From contig DATNDR010000035.1 in NCBI GenBank assembly GCA_035606945.1, forward strand, positions 62,001 to 126,000: a stretch of DNA of 64,000 bases, read 5' to 3'. The notes under the pieces are model-generated. The model saw only the letters and a program-made list of their open reading frames with translations, ran no database searches and was not told where the DNA came from. The DNA comes from GCA-003244245 sp035606945 (GTDB lineage Bacteria > Actinomycetota > Actinomycetes > Mycobacteriales > Pseudonocardiaceae). Positions 35,884 to 44,642 of the stretch are shown piece after piece (positions within the stretch are counted from its first letter, which is position 1; every line of letters begins with the position of its first letter). Both the position numbers and the translations under genes were made by a program.

Positions 35884-36513
35884 GTGACCTCGTCGAGCTT
35901 GGCAGGCCCCTCCATCAGCCAGCGGGTGCACTCGCTGAACCGACCCAACATGGTCAGCGTCGGCACCATCGTGTGGCTGTCGAGCGAGCTGATGTTCTTC
36001 GCCGGCCTGTTCGCGATGTTCTTCACGGTGAAGGCCCAGCACGATGGGCCGTGGCCACCGATCAACGTGGTCACCGGGGAGCCCATCCATCTCGACATCC
36101 CCTACGCGTTGGTGATCACGATCGTCCTGGTTGCCTCATCGTTCACCTGCCAGTGGGGCGTCTTCAAAGCCGAACAGGGTGATGTCTTCGGGCTCAGGCT
36201 CTGGTACACGATCACATTCTTCATGGGTCTGTTCTTCGTCCTTGGTGCCGCCAACGAGTACCACAACCTCATCACCGAAGAACATCTCACGATCCCGTCC
36301 CAGGCCTACGGCACCGTGTTCTACCTCCTCACCGGCTTCCACGCCCTACACGTGAGCGGCGGGCTGATCGCGTTCATCGTCCTGATGATCCGGACCAAAC
36401 TGAGCAAGTTCACCCCCGCACAAGCTACGGCCGCAATCGTCGTGTCGTACTACTGGCACTTCGTCGACGTGGTATGGATCGGTCTATTCGCCGTCATCTA
36501 CTTCTTGCCCTAG
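35884..36513 (+). CDS. ctaE: Cytochrome c oxidase subunit III
   Basis: A 209-residue membrane protein with five transmembrane segments, from the GTG at 35884 (VTSSSLAGPSISQRVHSLNRPN); upstream starts at 35857 and 35875 extend the N-terminus without family support. Core motifs: NMVSVGTIVWLSSELMFFAGLFAMFF, SSFTCQWGVF, LGAANEYHNLI and VSYYWHFVDVVWIGLFAVIYFL. It is part of the aa3 oxidase that forms a supercomplex with bc1 in actinobacteria. First gene of the ctaE-qcrC-qcrA-qcrB cluster. Confidence 0.96.
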   Translation: MTSSSLAGPSISQRVHSLNRPNMVSVGTIVWLSSELMFFAGLFAMFFTVKAQHDGPWPPINVVTGEPIHLDIPYALVITIVLVASSFTCQWGVFKAEQGDVFGLRLWYTITFFMGLFFVLGAANEYHNLITEEHLTIPSQAYGTVFYLLTGFHALHVSGGLIAFIVLMIRTKLSKFTPAQATAAIVVSYYWHFVDVVWIGLFAVIYFLP

Positions 36514-36596
36514 CACCGAACGGGGCCCCGAGAGGCCTTACCCGGCCGGAGCACCCAACGCCGAACAAGACACGACAGCAGGGGTAGCCAAGACCG

Positions 36597-37451
36597 ATGA
36601 CCAACGCCACACCCGACGCCCAATCGGGCGCCAGCGGATCGATCCCAACCAGGTCATCGGGCCCGGGAGGGCAGCCGAGACGTCGCAGGCCCGGGCGTCG
36701 CCGACTATCACGGATACTCGCACTCGGCGTGGCGTTGCTGGCTGCCGGCGGGCTGTATGTGATGTTCGCACCGCAACCGCAGACGGCGCACGCCCAGGCG
36801 GATCCTGCACTGGTTCGCCAAGGCGAGCAGCTCTACAACAACGCCTGCATCACTTGCCACGGTGTGAACCTGCAGGGTGTGCAGGGCCGCGGACCGAGTC
36901 TGATCGGTGTCGGCGAGGCCGCGGTGTACTTCCAGGTCTCCACCGGACGGATGCCCGCGTCTCGCCAGGAAGCGCAGATCGCCGAGAAGCCGGTGCGGTA
37001 CAGCCCGCAAGAGATCGACGCGCTGGGCGCCTTCGTACAAGCCAACGGGGGTGGACCCCAGGTACCCACGGAAAGTCTCGCGGGCGGTGACACGGCCCGG
37101 GGAGGCGACTTGTTCCGGCTCAACTGCGCGTCGTGCCACAACTTCACTGCACGCGGTATCTCGCTGTCCTCCGGCAAGTACGCACCCGAAATCTCCGGGG
37201 TGAATGCCAAGCAGGTCTACACCGCCATGATCAGCGGGCCACAGAGCATGCCACGGTTCTCCGATCGGCAGATCACCCCGCAGGAGAAACGCGACATCAT
37301 CGCCTACGTGGAGTCCATCACCGAGGAGGCCAACAACCCCGGTGGCTATCCCCTCGGCGGGTACGGGCCGGTCCCCGAGGGTCTGATCGCGTGGATCGTC
37401 GGAATTTCGGCGCTCGTGGGCATCACCCTGTGGATCGGGGCGAAGGCATGA
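36597..37451 (+). CDS. qcrC: Menaquinol-cytochrome c reductase, dihaem cytochrome c subunit
   Basis: A 284-residue dihaem cytochrome c. A basic N-terminus and membrane anchor (RILALGVALLAAGGLYVMF, residues 39-57) precede two CxxCH haem sites: CITCH at residues 84-88 and CASCH at 177-181. A C-terminal transmembrane helix (LIAWIVGISALVGITLWIGAKA) tethers it. In actinobacteria QcrC replaces soluble cytochrome c as electron conduit to CtaC. Its stop overlaps the qcrA start by four bases (ATGA). Confidence 0.96.
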   Translation: MTNATPDAQSGASGSIPTRSSGPGGQPRRRRPGRRRLSRILALGVALLAAGGLYVMFAPQPQTAHAQADPALVRQGEQLYNNACITCHGVNLQGVQGRGPSLIGVGEAAVYFQVSTGRMPASRQEAQIAEKPVRYSPQEIDALGAFVQANGGGPQVPTESLAGGDTARGGDLFRLNCASCHNFTARGISLSSGKYAPEISGVNAKQVYTAMISGPQSMPRFSDRQITPQEKRDIIAYVESITEEANNPGGYPLGGYGPVPEGLIAWIVGISALVGITLWIGAKA

Positions 37452-38578
37452 GCGCCCATCGGGGATCCAGCGGCGGGCCACCGCTGCCGGATGACGCCGA
37501 CCTATCGACGGCCAGCCGCGAGGAGCTCGTCAGGCTGGGCCTTGCGCTCGACGGGGTGACGATCGCGCACCGGGAGGATCCGTTCCCGGTGCCGGGTACC
37601 CGCGCCGAAAAGCGCACCGAGCGCGCCGTCGCTCGCTGGTTTCTCATCGCGGCATTGGCCGGACTGGGCTTCCTCGCCGCCTACCTGTTCTGGCCCTTCG
37701 AGTATGCGCCGCCCGGCACCCCTGGCAACCGGCACCTGCTCTATCAGTTCTACACACCGATCATCGGGGTGCTGTTGGGGCTGGCGGTGTTCGCCGTCGG
37801 CGCCGGGACGATTTCCTACGCCAGAAATCTGATACCCCATGAGATGGCGGTACAGGAACGCCACATGGGTGGGTCCGCGGAAGTTGACCGGGCAACGGTC
37901 AGCGCGATCCTGGCCGACTCCGGGGTCAGCAGTGGCATCACACGGCGATCAGTCATCAAGCGAGCCGCCGGGATCGGAGGCACGGTCCTCGGCGTCGGGC
38001 TAGGAGTCTTCGCCCTCGGCGGTCTGGTGCGCAACCCATGGAAGGGAGGCAACGAGGCCGCGTTGTGGGTCACCCCATGGCACTCCGACAACGGAGAGCC
38101 GGTGTTCCTACGCTATGACTCCGAACAGATCACCCTGGCACGACCCGAAGATCTCGCCGCGGGCAGCATCGCCACCGTCTTCCCGTTCAAGCGCTCGTGG
38201 ACAGCGCAGGAGGCGCACGAGGCGCTGCGGGCGTCGGATAGCCCGGTCATGCTCATCCGGTTGCACCCCGAACAGGCGGCGCAGGTGGTCCAGCGCAAGG
38301 GCCAGGTCAGCTTCCACTACGGTGACTACTACGCGTACTCCAAGATCTGCACGCACTTGGGCTGCCCCGCTTCGCTCTACGAGGCTCAGACCGCCCGGCT
38401 GCTATGCCCATGCCATCAGTCCCAGTTCAACATGTTGGAATACGCCAAGCCGATCTTCGGTCCGGCTACCAGGGCCTTGCCTCAGCTGCATATCGACGTG
38501 AACGATGAGGGATACTTCTACGCCAAGGGCGACTTCATCGAGCCCGTAGGACCAGCGTTCTGGGAACGGAGGTCATGA
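37448..38578 (+). CDS. qcrA: Menaquinol-cytochrome c reductase, Rieske iron-sulfur subunit
   Basis: A 376-residue actinobacterial-type Rieske protein from ATG 37448; the frame is open upstream within qcrC. Three N-terminal transmembrane helices (about 65-85, 100-120 and 175-195; RRSVIKRAAGIGGTVLGVGLGVFALGGL includes a twin-arginine-like RRS). The [2Fe-2S] ligands are CTHLGCP and CPCHQSQF near residues 300-325. Coupled to qcrC and qcrB by four-base overlaps. It passes electrons from menaquinol to QcrC. Confidence 0.96.
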   Translation: MSAHRGSSGGPPLPDDADLSTASREELVRLGLALDGVTIAHREDPFPVPGTRAEKRTERAVARWFLIAALAGLGFLAAYLFWPFEYAPPGTPGNRHLLYQFYTPIIGVLLGLAVFAVGAGTISYARNLIPHEMAVQERHMGGSAEVDRATVSAILADSGVSSGITRRSVIKRAAGIGGTVLGVGLGVFALGGLVRNPWKGGNEAALWVTPWHSDNGEPVFLRYDSEQITLARPEDLAAGSIATVFPFKRSWTAQEAHEALRASDSPVMLIRLHPEQAAQVVQRKGQVSFHYGDYYAYSKICTHLGCPASLYEAQTARLLCPCHQSQFNMLEYAKPIFGPATRALPQLHIDVNDEGYFYAKGDFIEPVGPAFWERRS

Positions 38579-40263
38579 GCACGATGTCCTCGACGTCTGG
38601 GCCTACCACTCCGGACAACTCCGGAGGGCTCACCGCTCGGGCGGGCAAGGCAGCCGACGAGCTGGATCAGCGGTTTCACCTGGCCGCCGGGATGCGCCGG
38701 CAGATCAACAAGGTATTCCCGACGCACTGGTCGTTCATGCTCGGTGAGATCGCGCTGAATACCTTCATCGTGCTGCTGCTATCCGGGACGTACCTGACCC
38801 TGTTCTTCGACCCCTCCATGCAGGAAGTCAAGTACAACGGCACCTACTCCAACCTCCGGGGCATCGAGATGTCCCGCGCCTATGCGTCGACCTTGGAGCT
38901 CTCCTTCGACGTCCGTGGTGGCCTGTTCATCCGGCAGGTGCACCACTGGGCTGCGTTGCTGTTCGTCGCGGCGATCGTCGCCCACATGTTCCGCACCTTC
39001 TTCACCGGCGCCTTCCGCAAGCCGCGGGAGACGAACTGGGCGATCGGCGTCGCCATCGCGCTGCTGGCCGGGATGGAGGGTCTCACCGGCTACTCGCTGC
39101 CCGATGACCTGCTTTCCGGAACGGGGCTGCGGATCATCTCGGCAATCACGATGTCTCCGCCGGTCATCGGAACGTGGGCGCACTGGGCGATTTTCGGCGG
39201 CGAGTTCCCCGGCACGCTGATCATTCCACGATTCTTCATCGTGCACGTGTTGATCATCCCCGGTATCCTGGTCGCGTTGATCGGGGTGCACCTAGGGTTG
39301 GTCTGGTACCAGAAGCACACTCAGTTCCCCGGCCCAGGGCGTACCGAACGCAATGTGGTAGGGGTCCGTATTCTGCCGATCTTCGCGACGAAGGCCGGCG
39401 GCTTTGCGATGACGAATATCGGCGTGATCTGCCTCATGGCAGGGCTGTTCCAGATCAACCCGATCTGGAACTTCGGGCCCTACAACCCCGCTCAGGTCTC
39501 GGCTGCTTCGCAGCCTGACTGGTATGTGGGTTGGCTCGATGGCTCGACCCGCCTGTGGCCCGCGTGGGAGATCTACCTGGGCAACTACATGATCCCGGCA
39601 TCGTTCTGGCCGACGATGGTGATTCCCGGCATCATGTTCGCCTTGGCGTTCGCTTACCCGGGGATCGAGCGGAAGCTGACCAGGGACAACGCCTCGCACA
39701 ACTTGCTGCAGCGGCCCCGAGACGTTCCGGTGCGAACCGGCTTGGGCATGATGGCGATTTCGTTCATGTTCATTTTGCTGCTCTCCGGCGGCAACGACGT
39801 CATCGCGTACACCTTCGACATCTCGCTGAACGCCACCACCTGGGCAGGCCGCATCGGCATGCTGTTGCTGCCACCGATCGCCTACTACGTCACCTACCGA
39901 ATCTGCCTCGGCCTGCAGCGCGCTGACCGCGCGATCCTCGAACATGGGATTGAGACGGGCATCATCAAGCGGCTGCCCCATGGCGAGTTCATCGAGGTAC
40001 ACCAGCCCCTCGGTGGTGTCGACGACCACGGCCACCCCATCCCCTTGGAGTACCAGGGCGCACGGGTGCCCAAGCGGATGAATCAGCTGGGTTCAGCAGG
40101 TTCCCCGCTTCCCGGATCGACATTCCGACCGGATCCTTCGGATGAGACCAGGGCGCTGGAACGTGCTCGCCACGGATCCACCGAAGGGAATGGTGCCGGG
40201 ATAAGCACCAACGGTTCGGACCGAAGAAGATTGGCGGGTCGGCCGCAACAGCCGAGCGAGTGA
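38575..40263 (+). CDS. qcrB: Menaquinol-cytochrome c reductase, cytochrome b subunit
   Basis: A 562-residue cytochrome b with the N-terminal four-helix haem region (VHHWAALLFVAAIVAHMFRTFFTGAFRKPRE; two histidine pairs on helices 2 and 4: HH and HVLIIPG) and an actinobacterial C-terminal extension (after residue 470) with a basic tail. The Q(o)-site signature is TGYSLPDDLLSGTGLRI (PDDL replaces PEWY). This subunit is the target of Q203/telacebec-type inhibitors in mycobacteria. ATGA overlap with qcrA. Confidence 0.96.
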   Translation: MSTMSSTSGPTTPDNSGGLTARAGKAADELDQRFHLAAGMRRQINKVFPTHWSFMLGEIALNTFIVLLLSGTYLTLFFDPSMQEVKYNGTYSNLRGIEMSRAYASTLELSFDVRGGLFIRQVHHWAALLFVAAIVAHMFRTFFTGAFRKPRETNWAIGVAIALLAGMEGLTGYSLPDDLLSGTGLRIISAITMSPPVIGTWAHWAIFGGEFPGTLIIPRFFIVHVLIIPGILVALIGVHLGLVWYQKHTQFPGPGRTERNVVGVRILPIFATKAGGFAMTNIGVICLMAGLFQINPIWNFGPYNPAQVSAASQPDWYVGWLDGSTRLWPAWEIYLGNYMIPASFWPTMVIPGIMFALAFAYPGIERKLTRDNASHNLLQRPRDVPVRTGLGMMAISFMFILLLSGGNDVIAYTFDISLNATTWAGRIGMLLLPPIAYYVTYRICLGLQRADRAILEHGIETGIIKRLPHGEFIEVHQPLGGVDDHGHPIPLEYQGARVPKRMNQLGSAGSPLPGSTFRPDPSDETRALERARHGSTEGNGAGISTNGSDRRRLAGRPQQPSE

Positions 40264-40359
40264 CGACCAACCCCGTCGCGTCGGCGCCTCTACCACAACA
40301 CCCACCGGCGATTCGGTCTTTGACCCGCCCACTCGACCCATCCGGCCTACGGTCGCTGG

Positions 40360-40527
40360 ATGACCGAGCACCCCAACGCGCGGACGCTTCAGCACTACGA
40401 CGCCCATGTGGTCGATGTCTTCCACGTTCACGACGGGCTGATCACCAAGTTCTGGTCCTTCTCCGAGGACCAGGCGGCGACGGACCGGATATGGCGTACT
40501 GCCGTCACCTCACGCGCACAACGCTGA
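40360..40527 (+). pseudogene. Relic of a SnoaL-like (NTF2-fold) protein
   Basis: A 55-codon open stretch with ATG at 40360 reads LQHYDAHVVDVFHVHDGLI and ITKFWSFSEDQAATDRIW, the last strand pair of SnoaL-like proteins (xVFHVxDGKIxExWxFxxD). The N-terminal two-thirds of the fold is absent; an in-frame TGA lies 39 bases upstream of the ATG. It occupies the gap between the convergent qcrB and ctaF genes. A truncated remnant is more likely than a short functional gene. Confidence 0.4.
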
Positions 40528-40532
40528 ACAGC

Positions 40533-40934
40533 TCACTCAGGCTTCGGACCGACGTGGTATTCGAAGACCAGCCCTGAAACTGTGCCGATCACCAGCACGA
40601 TGCCGATCGCAACCATCCACCATTGGTCCAGCGCGAGTGCGTAACCCAGCACGCTCGCCCCGAGCGCCATCCCGAACGGCCAGTAACTGCCCGGCGAGAA
40701 GAACCCGAGTTCGCCGGCACCATCGGAGATCTCAGCCTCGGTGTCGTCCTCGGGGCGCATTCGGACTCGGCGAGAGACGAACCGGAAGTAGGTGCCGACG
40801 ATGAGGGTCAGCCCACCGGTCAGAGTGATCGCGACCGACCCGACCGCCTCCCCGTGCGACCACAGCCCATAGATCGCCGCGGAGATGAAGAAGAACGCGG
40901 TAAGAATCTCGAAGATCCGCGCCTCGACCTTCAT
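40533..40934 (-). CDS. ctaF: Cytochrome c oxidase subunit IV (CtaF)
   Basis: A 133-residue protein with four predicted transmembrane helices (FEILTAFFFISAAIYGLW, GSVAITLTGGLTLIVGTYFRF, YWPFGMALGASVLGYALAL, WWMVAIGIVLVIGTVSGLVFEYH). It is the actinobacterial subunit IV of the aa3 oxidase. Forty-nine bases separate it from ctaC upstream on the same strand, so the two are co-transcribed. In M. tuberculosis an mmpS3 gene and Rv2197c lie between qcrB and ctaF; both are absent here. Confidence 0.92.
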   Translation of the reverse strand: MKVEARIFEILTAFFFISAAIYGLWSHGEAVGSVAITLTGGLTLIVGTYFRFVSRRVRMRPEDDTEAEISDGAGELGFFSPGSYWPFGMALGASVLGYALALDQWWMVAIGIVLVIGTVSGLVFEYHVGPKPE

Positions 40935-40983
40935 GGTGCTGCCTCACTCTCGAGCCTGCCCAAAGACCGTCTTATCCTGAAGG

Positions 40984-41949
40984 TTAGTGACCTCCCCGCG
41001 CTTGGCGTATTTCGCGGGCCGTCCGGTCTGTGTCGAACGGTGACGTGGTCACCGCCTCGGGAGCGCACAGCTCGCCGCAGTTCAGCTGGGCCAACGCTTC
41101 ACCAGCCGAGTATGCGCGATGGGTCTGCGGGTTGGTCTGAGCCCGCAACGCCAGATAACGGTCGAAGAGGTCTGGGGACAGCGCCCTCATCTCGAAGTTC
41201 ATCATCGAGTGATAAGTACCGCACAACTCCGCGCAGCGACCGACGAACGCTCCCTGACGCTGGACCGTCGTCTGGAATACGTTGTCGGTGTCGTTTTTCT
41301 CCGGGTAGGGGAAAACGTCACGCTTGAACAGAAAATCGGGAATGTAGAACGAGTGCAAGACGTCCGTGGACTCGATGCGGTACTCGACCACCCGATCGGT
41401 CGGCACTACCAGTAGCGGGATCGTGGTGGACGAACCGACAGTGGAGAGAGGTTCGCCGTCATCGGTCCGTCTCACCTGGTAAGTGCCGTTTTTACCGGGT
41501 TGATCCTGCAGGTACTGGAACTCCCAGTTCCACTGGAAACCGATCACGCGTACACGTAGGTCGGGATTGTCGACCTTCGCGTTGACGAAGTTCTGCGCGG
41601 TCACGGTGTAGTAAAAAAGCACAGAGACGATCACGAACGGGATGACGGTGTAAATGATCTCCAGCGGCAGGTTGTACTGGAACTGCCGCGGCATCTCGTC
41701 GGATCGTTTGCGGTGGCGGGCGACTGTCCACATGATCAGCCCAGCGACGACCGCCCCGACGGCCAGCGCAGCCACCGTCGCCCAGATCCACAGTGACCGC
41801 ATCCGCTCAGCCTGGGGAGTTACCCCCTGCGGCCAGCCGAACGAGAACGCCTGATATACCGAGCATCCCGTGGAGACCAACGCGACCATCGCAGCTAATA
41901 CGGCTACCTTCAGCAGCCGCCCGATACGAGAACGGACCACGCCGATCAC
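40984..41949 (-). CDS. ctaC: Cytochrome c oxidase subunit II
   Basis: A 321-residue lipoprotein-type subunit II. The signal peptide ends at a lipobox (ALVSTGCS, Cys about 29). Two transmembrane helices (LWIWATVAALAVGAVVAGLIMW; IIYTVIPFVIVSVLFYYTV) are followed by the CuA cupredoxin domain with WNWEFQY and the CuA ligands VLHSFYIPDFLFKRDVFPYPEKNDTDNVF, GRCAELCGTYHSMM. It receives electrons from QcrC. Divergent from asnB with a 207-base gap containing an inverted repeat. Confidence 0.95.
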   Translation of the reverse strand: MIGVVRSRIGRLLKVAVLAAMVALVSTGCSVYQAFSFGWPQGVTPQAERMRSLWIWATVAALAVGAVVAGLIMWTVARHRKRSDEMPRQFQYNLPLEIIYTVIPFVIVSVLFYYTVTAQNFVNAKVDNPDLRVRVIGFQWNWEFQYLQDQPGKNGTYQVRRTDDGEPLSTVGSSTTIPLLVVPTDRVVEYRIESTDVLHSFYIPDFLFKRDVFPYPEKNDTDNVFQTTVQRQGAFVGRCAELCGTYHSMMNFEMRALSPDLFDRYLALRAQTNPQTHRAYSAGEALAQLNCGELCAPEAVTTSPFDTDRTAREIRQARGGH

Positions 41950-42062
41950 GCCTGTTCCTCCTCGTTGACCTGACGCGCTCGTTCGCCGACGCGGTTAGCC
42001 CACTCCACCGCCGCTGAGCCTAACCCAGCGCGATGAGCGAACCTTCCCCGGGGCGCGAGTAG

Positions 42063-42088
42063 CTCGGTATGCCTGAGGTCATACTGAG
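42063..42088. promoter_or_regulatory. Inverted repeat between divergent ctaC and asnB
   Basis: CTCGGTATG (42063-42071) and CATACTGAG (42080-42088) match as an inverted repeat at eight of nine positions around an 8-base centre. It lies 69 bases upstream of asnB and 114 bases upstream of ctaC. A shared operator is possible; the regulator is unknown. Confidence 0.45.
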
Positions 42089-42156
42089 CCGCCATAGGTT
42101 GGCTGAATGTCAGTGGTCTTAGCGGCGGGTCGGCCGCATGATGGGAGGGCAAGCGG

Positions 42157-44085
42157 GTGTGCGGGTTGCTAGGACTACTGACCGCGCAGCATGACGCGGC
42201 GCAGCGGGTGGCCGACGTCAACACAGCGCTTTGCTGCCAGCGGCATCGCGGGCCTGACGAGACCGGGACCTGGCATGACGATGACGTAGTGCTCGGCTTC
42301 AACCGGCTGTCCATCATCGATCTCGAGCATTCCCACCAACCGCTGGGCTGGGGTCCGCCGGACGCTCCGGGTCGTTACACGATCCTGTTCAATGGAGAGA
42401 TTTACAACTATCTCGAGCTCCGCGAACAGCTGCGCGGCAAACCGTACGAAGTGAACTTCCTCACAGCGGGCGATACCGAGGTGGTTCTCGCGGCCTACCA
42501 CCATTTCGGGCCGGCCGCAGTGCAGCGACTTCGGGGGATGTTCGCGTTCGTCATCTGGGACGCGCACCGGCGGGTCGTCTTCGGCGCTCGCGACCCCTTC
42601 GGCATCAAGCCGCTGTTCAGCTGCGCCGGACCGGGCGGGGTGGCCTTCGCCAGCGAGAAGAAGAGCCTGCTTGAGCTGGCGCCGTCGCTGGGAGTGTCGA
42701 CGGCGATCGACCGGCGAGCGCTGCAGCACTACCTGACCTTGCAGTACGTGCCCGAGCCGGCGTCACTGCACACCGGCATCACTCGCATCGAGTCGGGCAC
42801 GTCATTCACGCTGTCCCCCGGGGGAAAGTTGATCACCGAGCGATACTTTCGTCCCGAGTTTCGACCCCGGCAGGTCCGCTCCGAAGCGCAGGCGGATGCG
42901 CTACACGACGAGATCACCGCAGCGCTGCGTGACTCGGTTGCCAAGCACATGCGGGCCGACGTCACCGTCGGCGCGTTCCTGTCCGGCGGGATCGACTCCA
43001 CCGCCATCGCCGCGTTGGCCCGCGAACACAATCCAGAGTTGATCACCTTTACCACCGGCTTCGAGCGGGAGGGCTACTCCGAGGTGGACGTGGCCGCCGA
43101 GTCCGCTGCTGCGATCGGCGTCCGGCACGTCATCCGCACCGTCTCGGCCGGCGAACTGGCTGACGCCCTACCGCTAATCGTGTGGTATCTCGATGACCCG
43201 GTGGCCGACCCCGCCCTGGTGCCGCTGTGGTTCATCGCCCGGCAGGCCCGCGAACACGTCAAGGTGGTGCTATCCGGGGAAGGTGCTGACGAGCTGTTCG
43301 GTGGCTACACCATCTACCGGGAGCCCCTGTCGCTGGCTGCGTTCGAGAAGGTACCCGGCGGCCTGCGCCGCACACTGGGCCGGATCTCGACACGGATGCC
43401 GGAGGGTGTACGCGGCAAGGACCTGCTCCGTCGGGGCGCACTGACGCTGGAGCAGCGCTACTACGGCAATGCGCGTATTTTCCGCGACGACCAGCTCCGT
43501 GGGGTGCTGCGTGGATACGACCCGACCGTCTCGCACGTCGATGTCACCGCAGCCCCCTACGCCGCTTCTGCCGGCTGGGACCCGGTCGCGCGCATGCAGC
43601 ACGTGGACCTGTTCACCTGGTTACGCGGCGACATCCTGGTCAAGGCCGACAAGATGACCATGGCCAACTCGCTTGAGCTGCGCGTGCCCTTCCTCGATCC
43701 CGAGGTGTTCCGAGTGGCGGCCGCCATCCCGCTGCAGGAGAAGATCACCCGGGAGACGACCAAGCACGCACTACGCCGGGCGCTACGCGACATCGTGCCC
43801 GCGCACGTACTGAACCGACCCAAACTGGGCTTTCCCGTGCCGATCCGGCACTGGCTGCGCACGGACCTGCACGACTGGGCCCGCGGGATCGTCGACGACT
43901 CCGGCACCGCGGAGTTTCTCGACCTCGCCGCGGTGCACCAGATGCTCGATGAGCACCGGGCAGGTCCGCGCGACTACAGCAGGCGCATCTGGGCTGTGCT
44001 GGTGTTCATGCTGTGGCACGGCATCTTCGTCGAGCAGCGGATCGTTCCGGCCGTGCCCGAACCGCGCTACCCCGTTCAGGTGTAG
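42157..44085 (+). CDS. asnB: Asparagine synthase (glutamine-hydrolysing)
   Basis: A 642-residue class II glutamine amidotransferase. Start is GTG 42157 followed directly by TGC, so Cys2 is the N-terminal nucleophile after processing (CGLLGLL). GATase motifs: RGPDETG, FNRLSIID, NGEIYN and GDTEV. The synthetase domain has the ATP-pyrophosphatase loop FLSGGIDST and the SGEGADELFGGY motif. GGGAGG lies 10 bases upstream. In actinobacteria related genes modify wall lipid/peptide or make asparagine; here the full-length sequence suggests asparagine or amidation of mDAP. Confidence 0.93.
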   Translation: MCGLLGLLTAQHDAAQRVADVNTALCCQRHRGPDETGTWHDDDVVLGFNRLSIIDLEHSHQPLGWGPPDAPGRYTILFNGEIYNYLELREQLRGKPYEVNFLTAGDTEVVLAAYHHFGPAAVQRLRGMFAFVIWDAHRRVVFGARDPFGIKPLFSCAGPGGVAFASEKKSLLELAPSLGVSTAIDRRALQHYLTLQYVPEPASLHTGITRIESGTSFTLSPGGKLITERYFRPEFRPRQVRSEAQADALHDEITAALRDSVAKHMRADVTVGAFLSGGIDSTAIAALAREHNPELITFTTGFEREGYSEVDVAAESAAAIGVRHVIRTVSAGELADALPLIVWYLDDPVADPALVPLWFIARQAREHVKVVLSGEGADELFGGYTIYREPLSLAAFEKVPGGLRRTLGRISTRMPEGVRGKDLLRRGALTLEQRYYGNARIFRDDQLRGVLRGYDPTVSHVDVTAAPYAASAGWDPVARMQHVDLFTWLRGDILVKADKMTMANSLELRVPFLDPEVFRVAAAIPLQEKITRETTKHALRRALRDIVPAHVLNRPKLGFPVPIRHWLRTDLHDWARGIVDDSGTAEFLDLAAVHQMLDEHRAGPRDYSRRIWAVLVFMLWHGIFVEQRIVPAVPEPRYPVQV

Positions 44086-44102
44086 CGGTGAACTAGCGTC
44101 GG

Positions 44103-44138
44103 GAGGTCCTAGTTGAAGGCCGTGAGGTCCTAGTTGAA
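44103..44138. repeat. Two copies of a 15-bp direct repeat at the hesB 3' end
   Basis: GAGGTCCTAGTTGAA occurs at 44103-44117 and 44124-44138, period 21. The second copy contains the hesB stop codon and the last two codons of the gene; the first repeats them past the stop. It looks like a local duplication of the gene end, and parallels the duplication at the end of glf. Confidence 0.9.
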
Positions 44139-44492
44139 CGAGTCCCCACAGGCGCAGGAGCCTCCCGCGTTGGGGTTGTCGATCGTGAAACCCTGCTTCT
44201 CGATGGTGTCCACGAAATCGATCACGGCGCCTTGCAGGTAGGGCACGCTCATCCGGTCGACCACCACACCGAGGCCGTTGAAGTCCCGCATCGCGTCGCC
44301 GTCGAGAGTGCGCTCATCGAAGAACAACTGGTAGCGCAGTCCAGCACAACCACCGGGTTGCACGGCGATGCGCAGGTGCATGTCGCTCCGGCCCTCTTGG
44401 TCGAGCAACGCCTTCGCCTTCGCGGCGGCGGCGTCGGTGAGCTCGACACCGTGCGTGGGCACCTCGGTGCCGACGAGGTTCTCGACGGTCAT
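44130..44492 (-). CDS. HesB/IscA-type iron-sulfur assembly protein (Rv2204c-like)
   Basis: A 120-residue A-type carrier from ATG 44492, with GGGGAG four to five bases upstream; a long in-frame extension upstream is not coding-like. The conserved cysteines are in QPGGCAGLRYQLFF and GGSCACGDSFN (C-x-C near the C-terminus), the three Fe-S ligands of the family. It likely delivers Fe-S clusters, for example to LipA and QcrA encoded in this window. Position after asnB matches mycobacteria. Confidence 0.94.
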   Translation of the reverse strand: MTVENLVGTEVPTHGVELTDAAAAKAKALLDQEGRSDMHLRIAVQPGGCAGLRYQLFFDERTLDGDAMRDFNGLGVVVDRMSVPYLQGAVIDFVDTIEKQGFTIDNPNAGGSCACGDSFN

Positions 44493-44642
44493 GACTCTCC
44501 CCTGAAATTTGAGCTGGGCGCGGACGGCTGGTTCTACTCTACGCGAACGCCCCCGACCGGCGGCTGATTCCGCACCGCCCATGGTGACACATTGACCCTG
44601 CACCGTTCGGGTGTACGGCCGATTACCTCTAGGCTGGTGATT

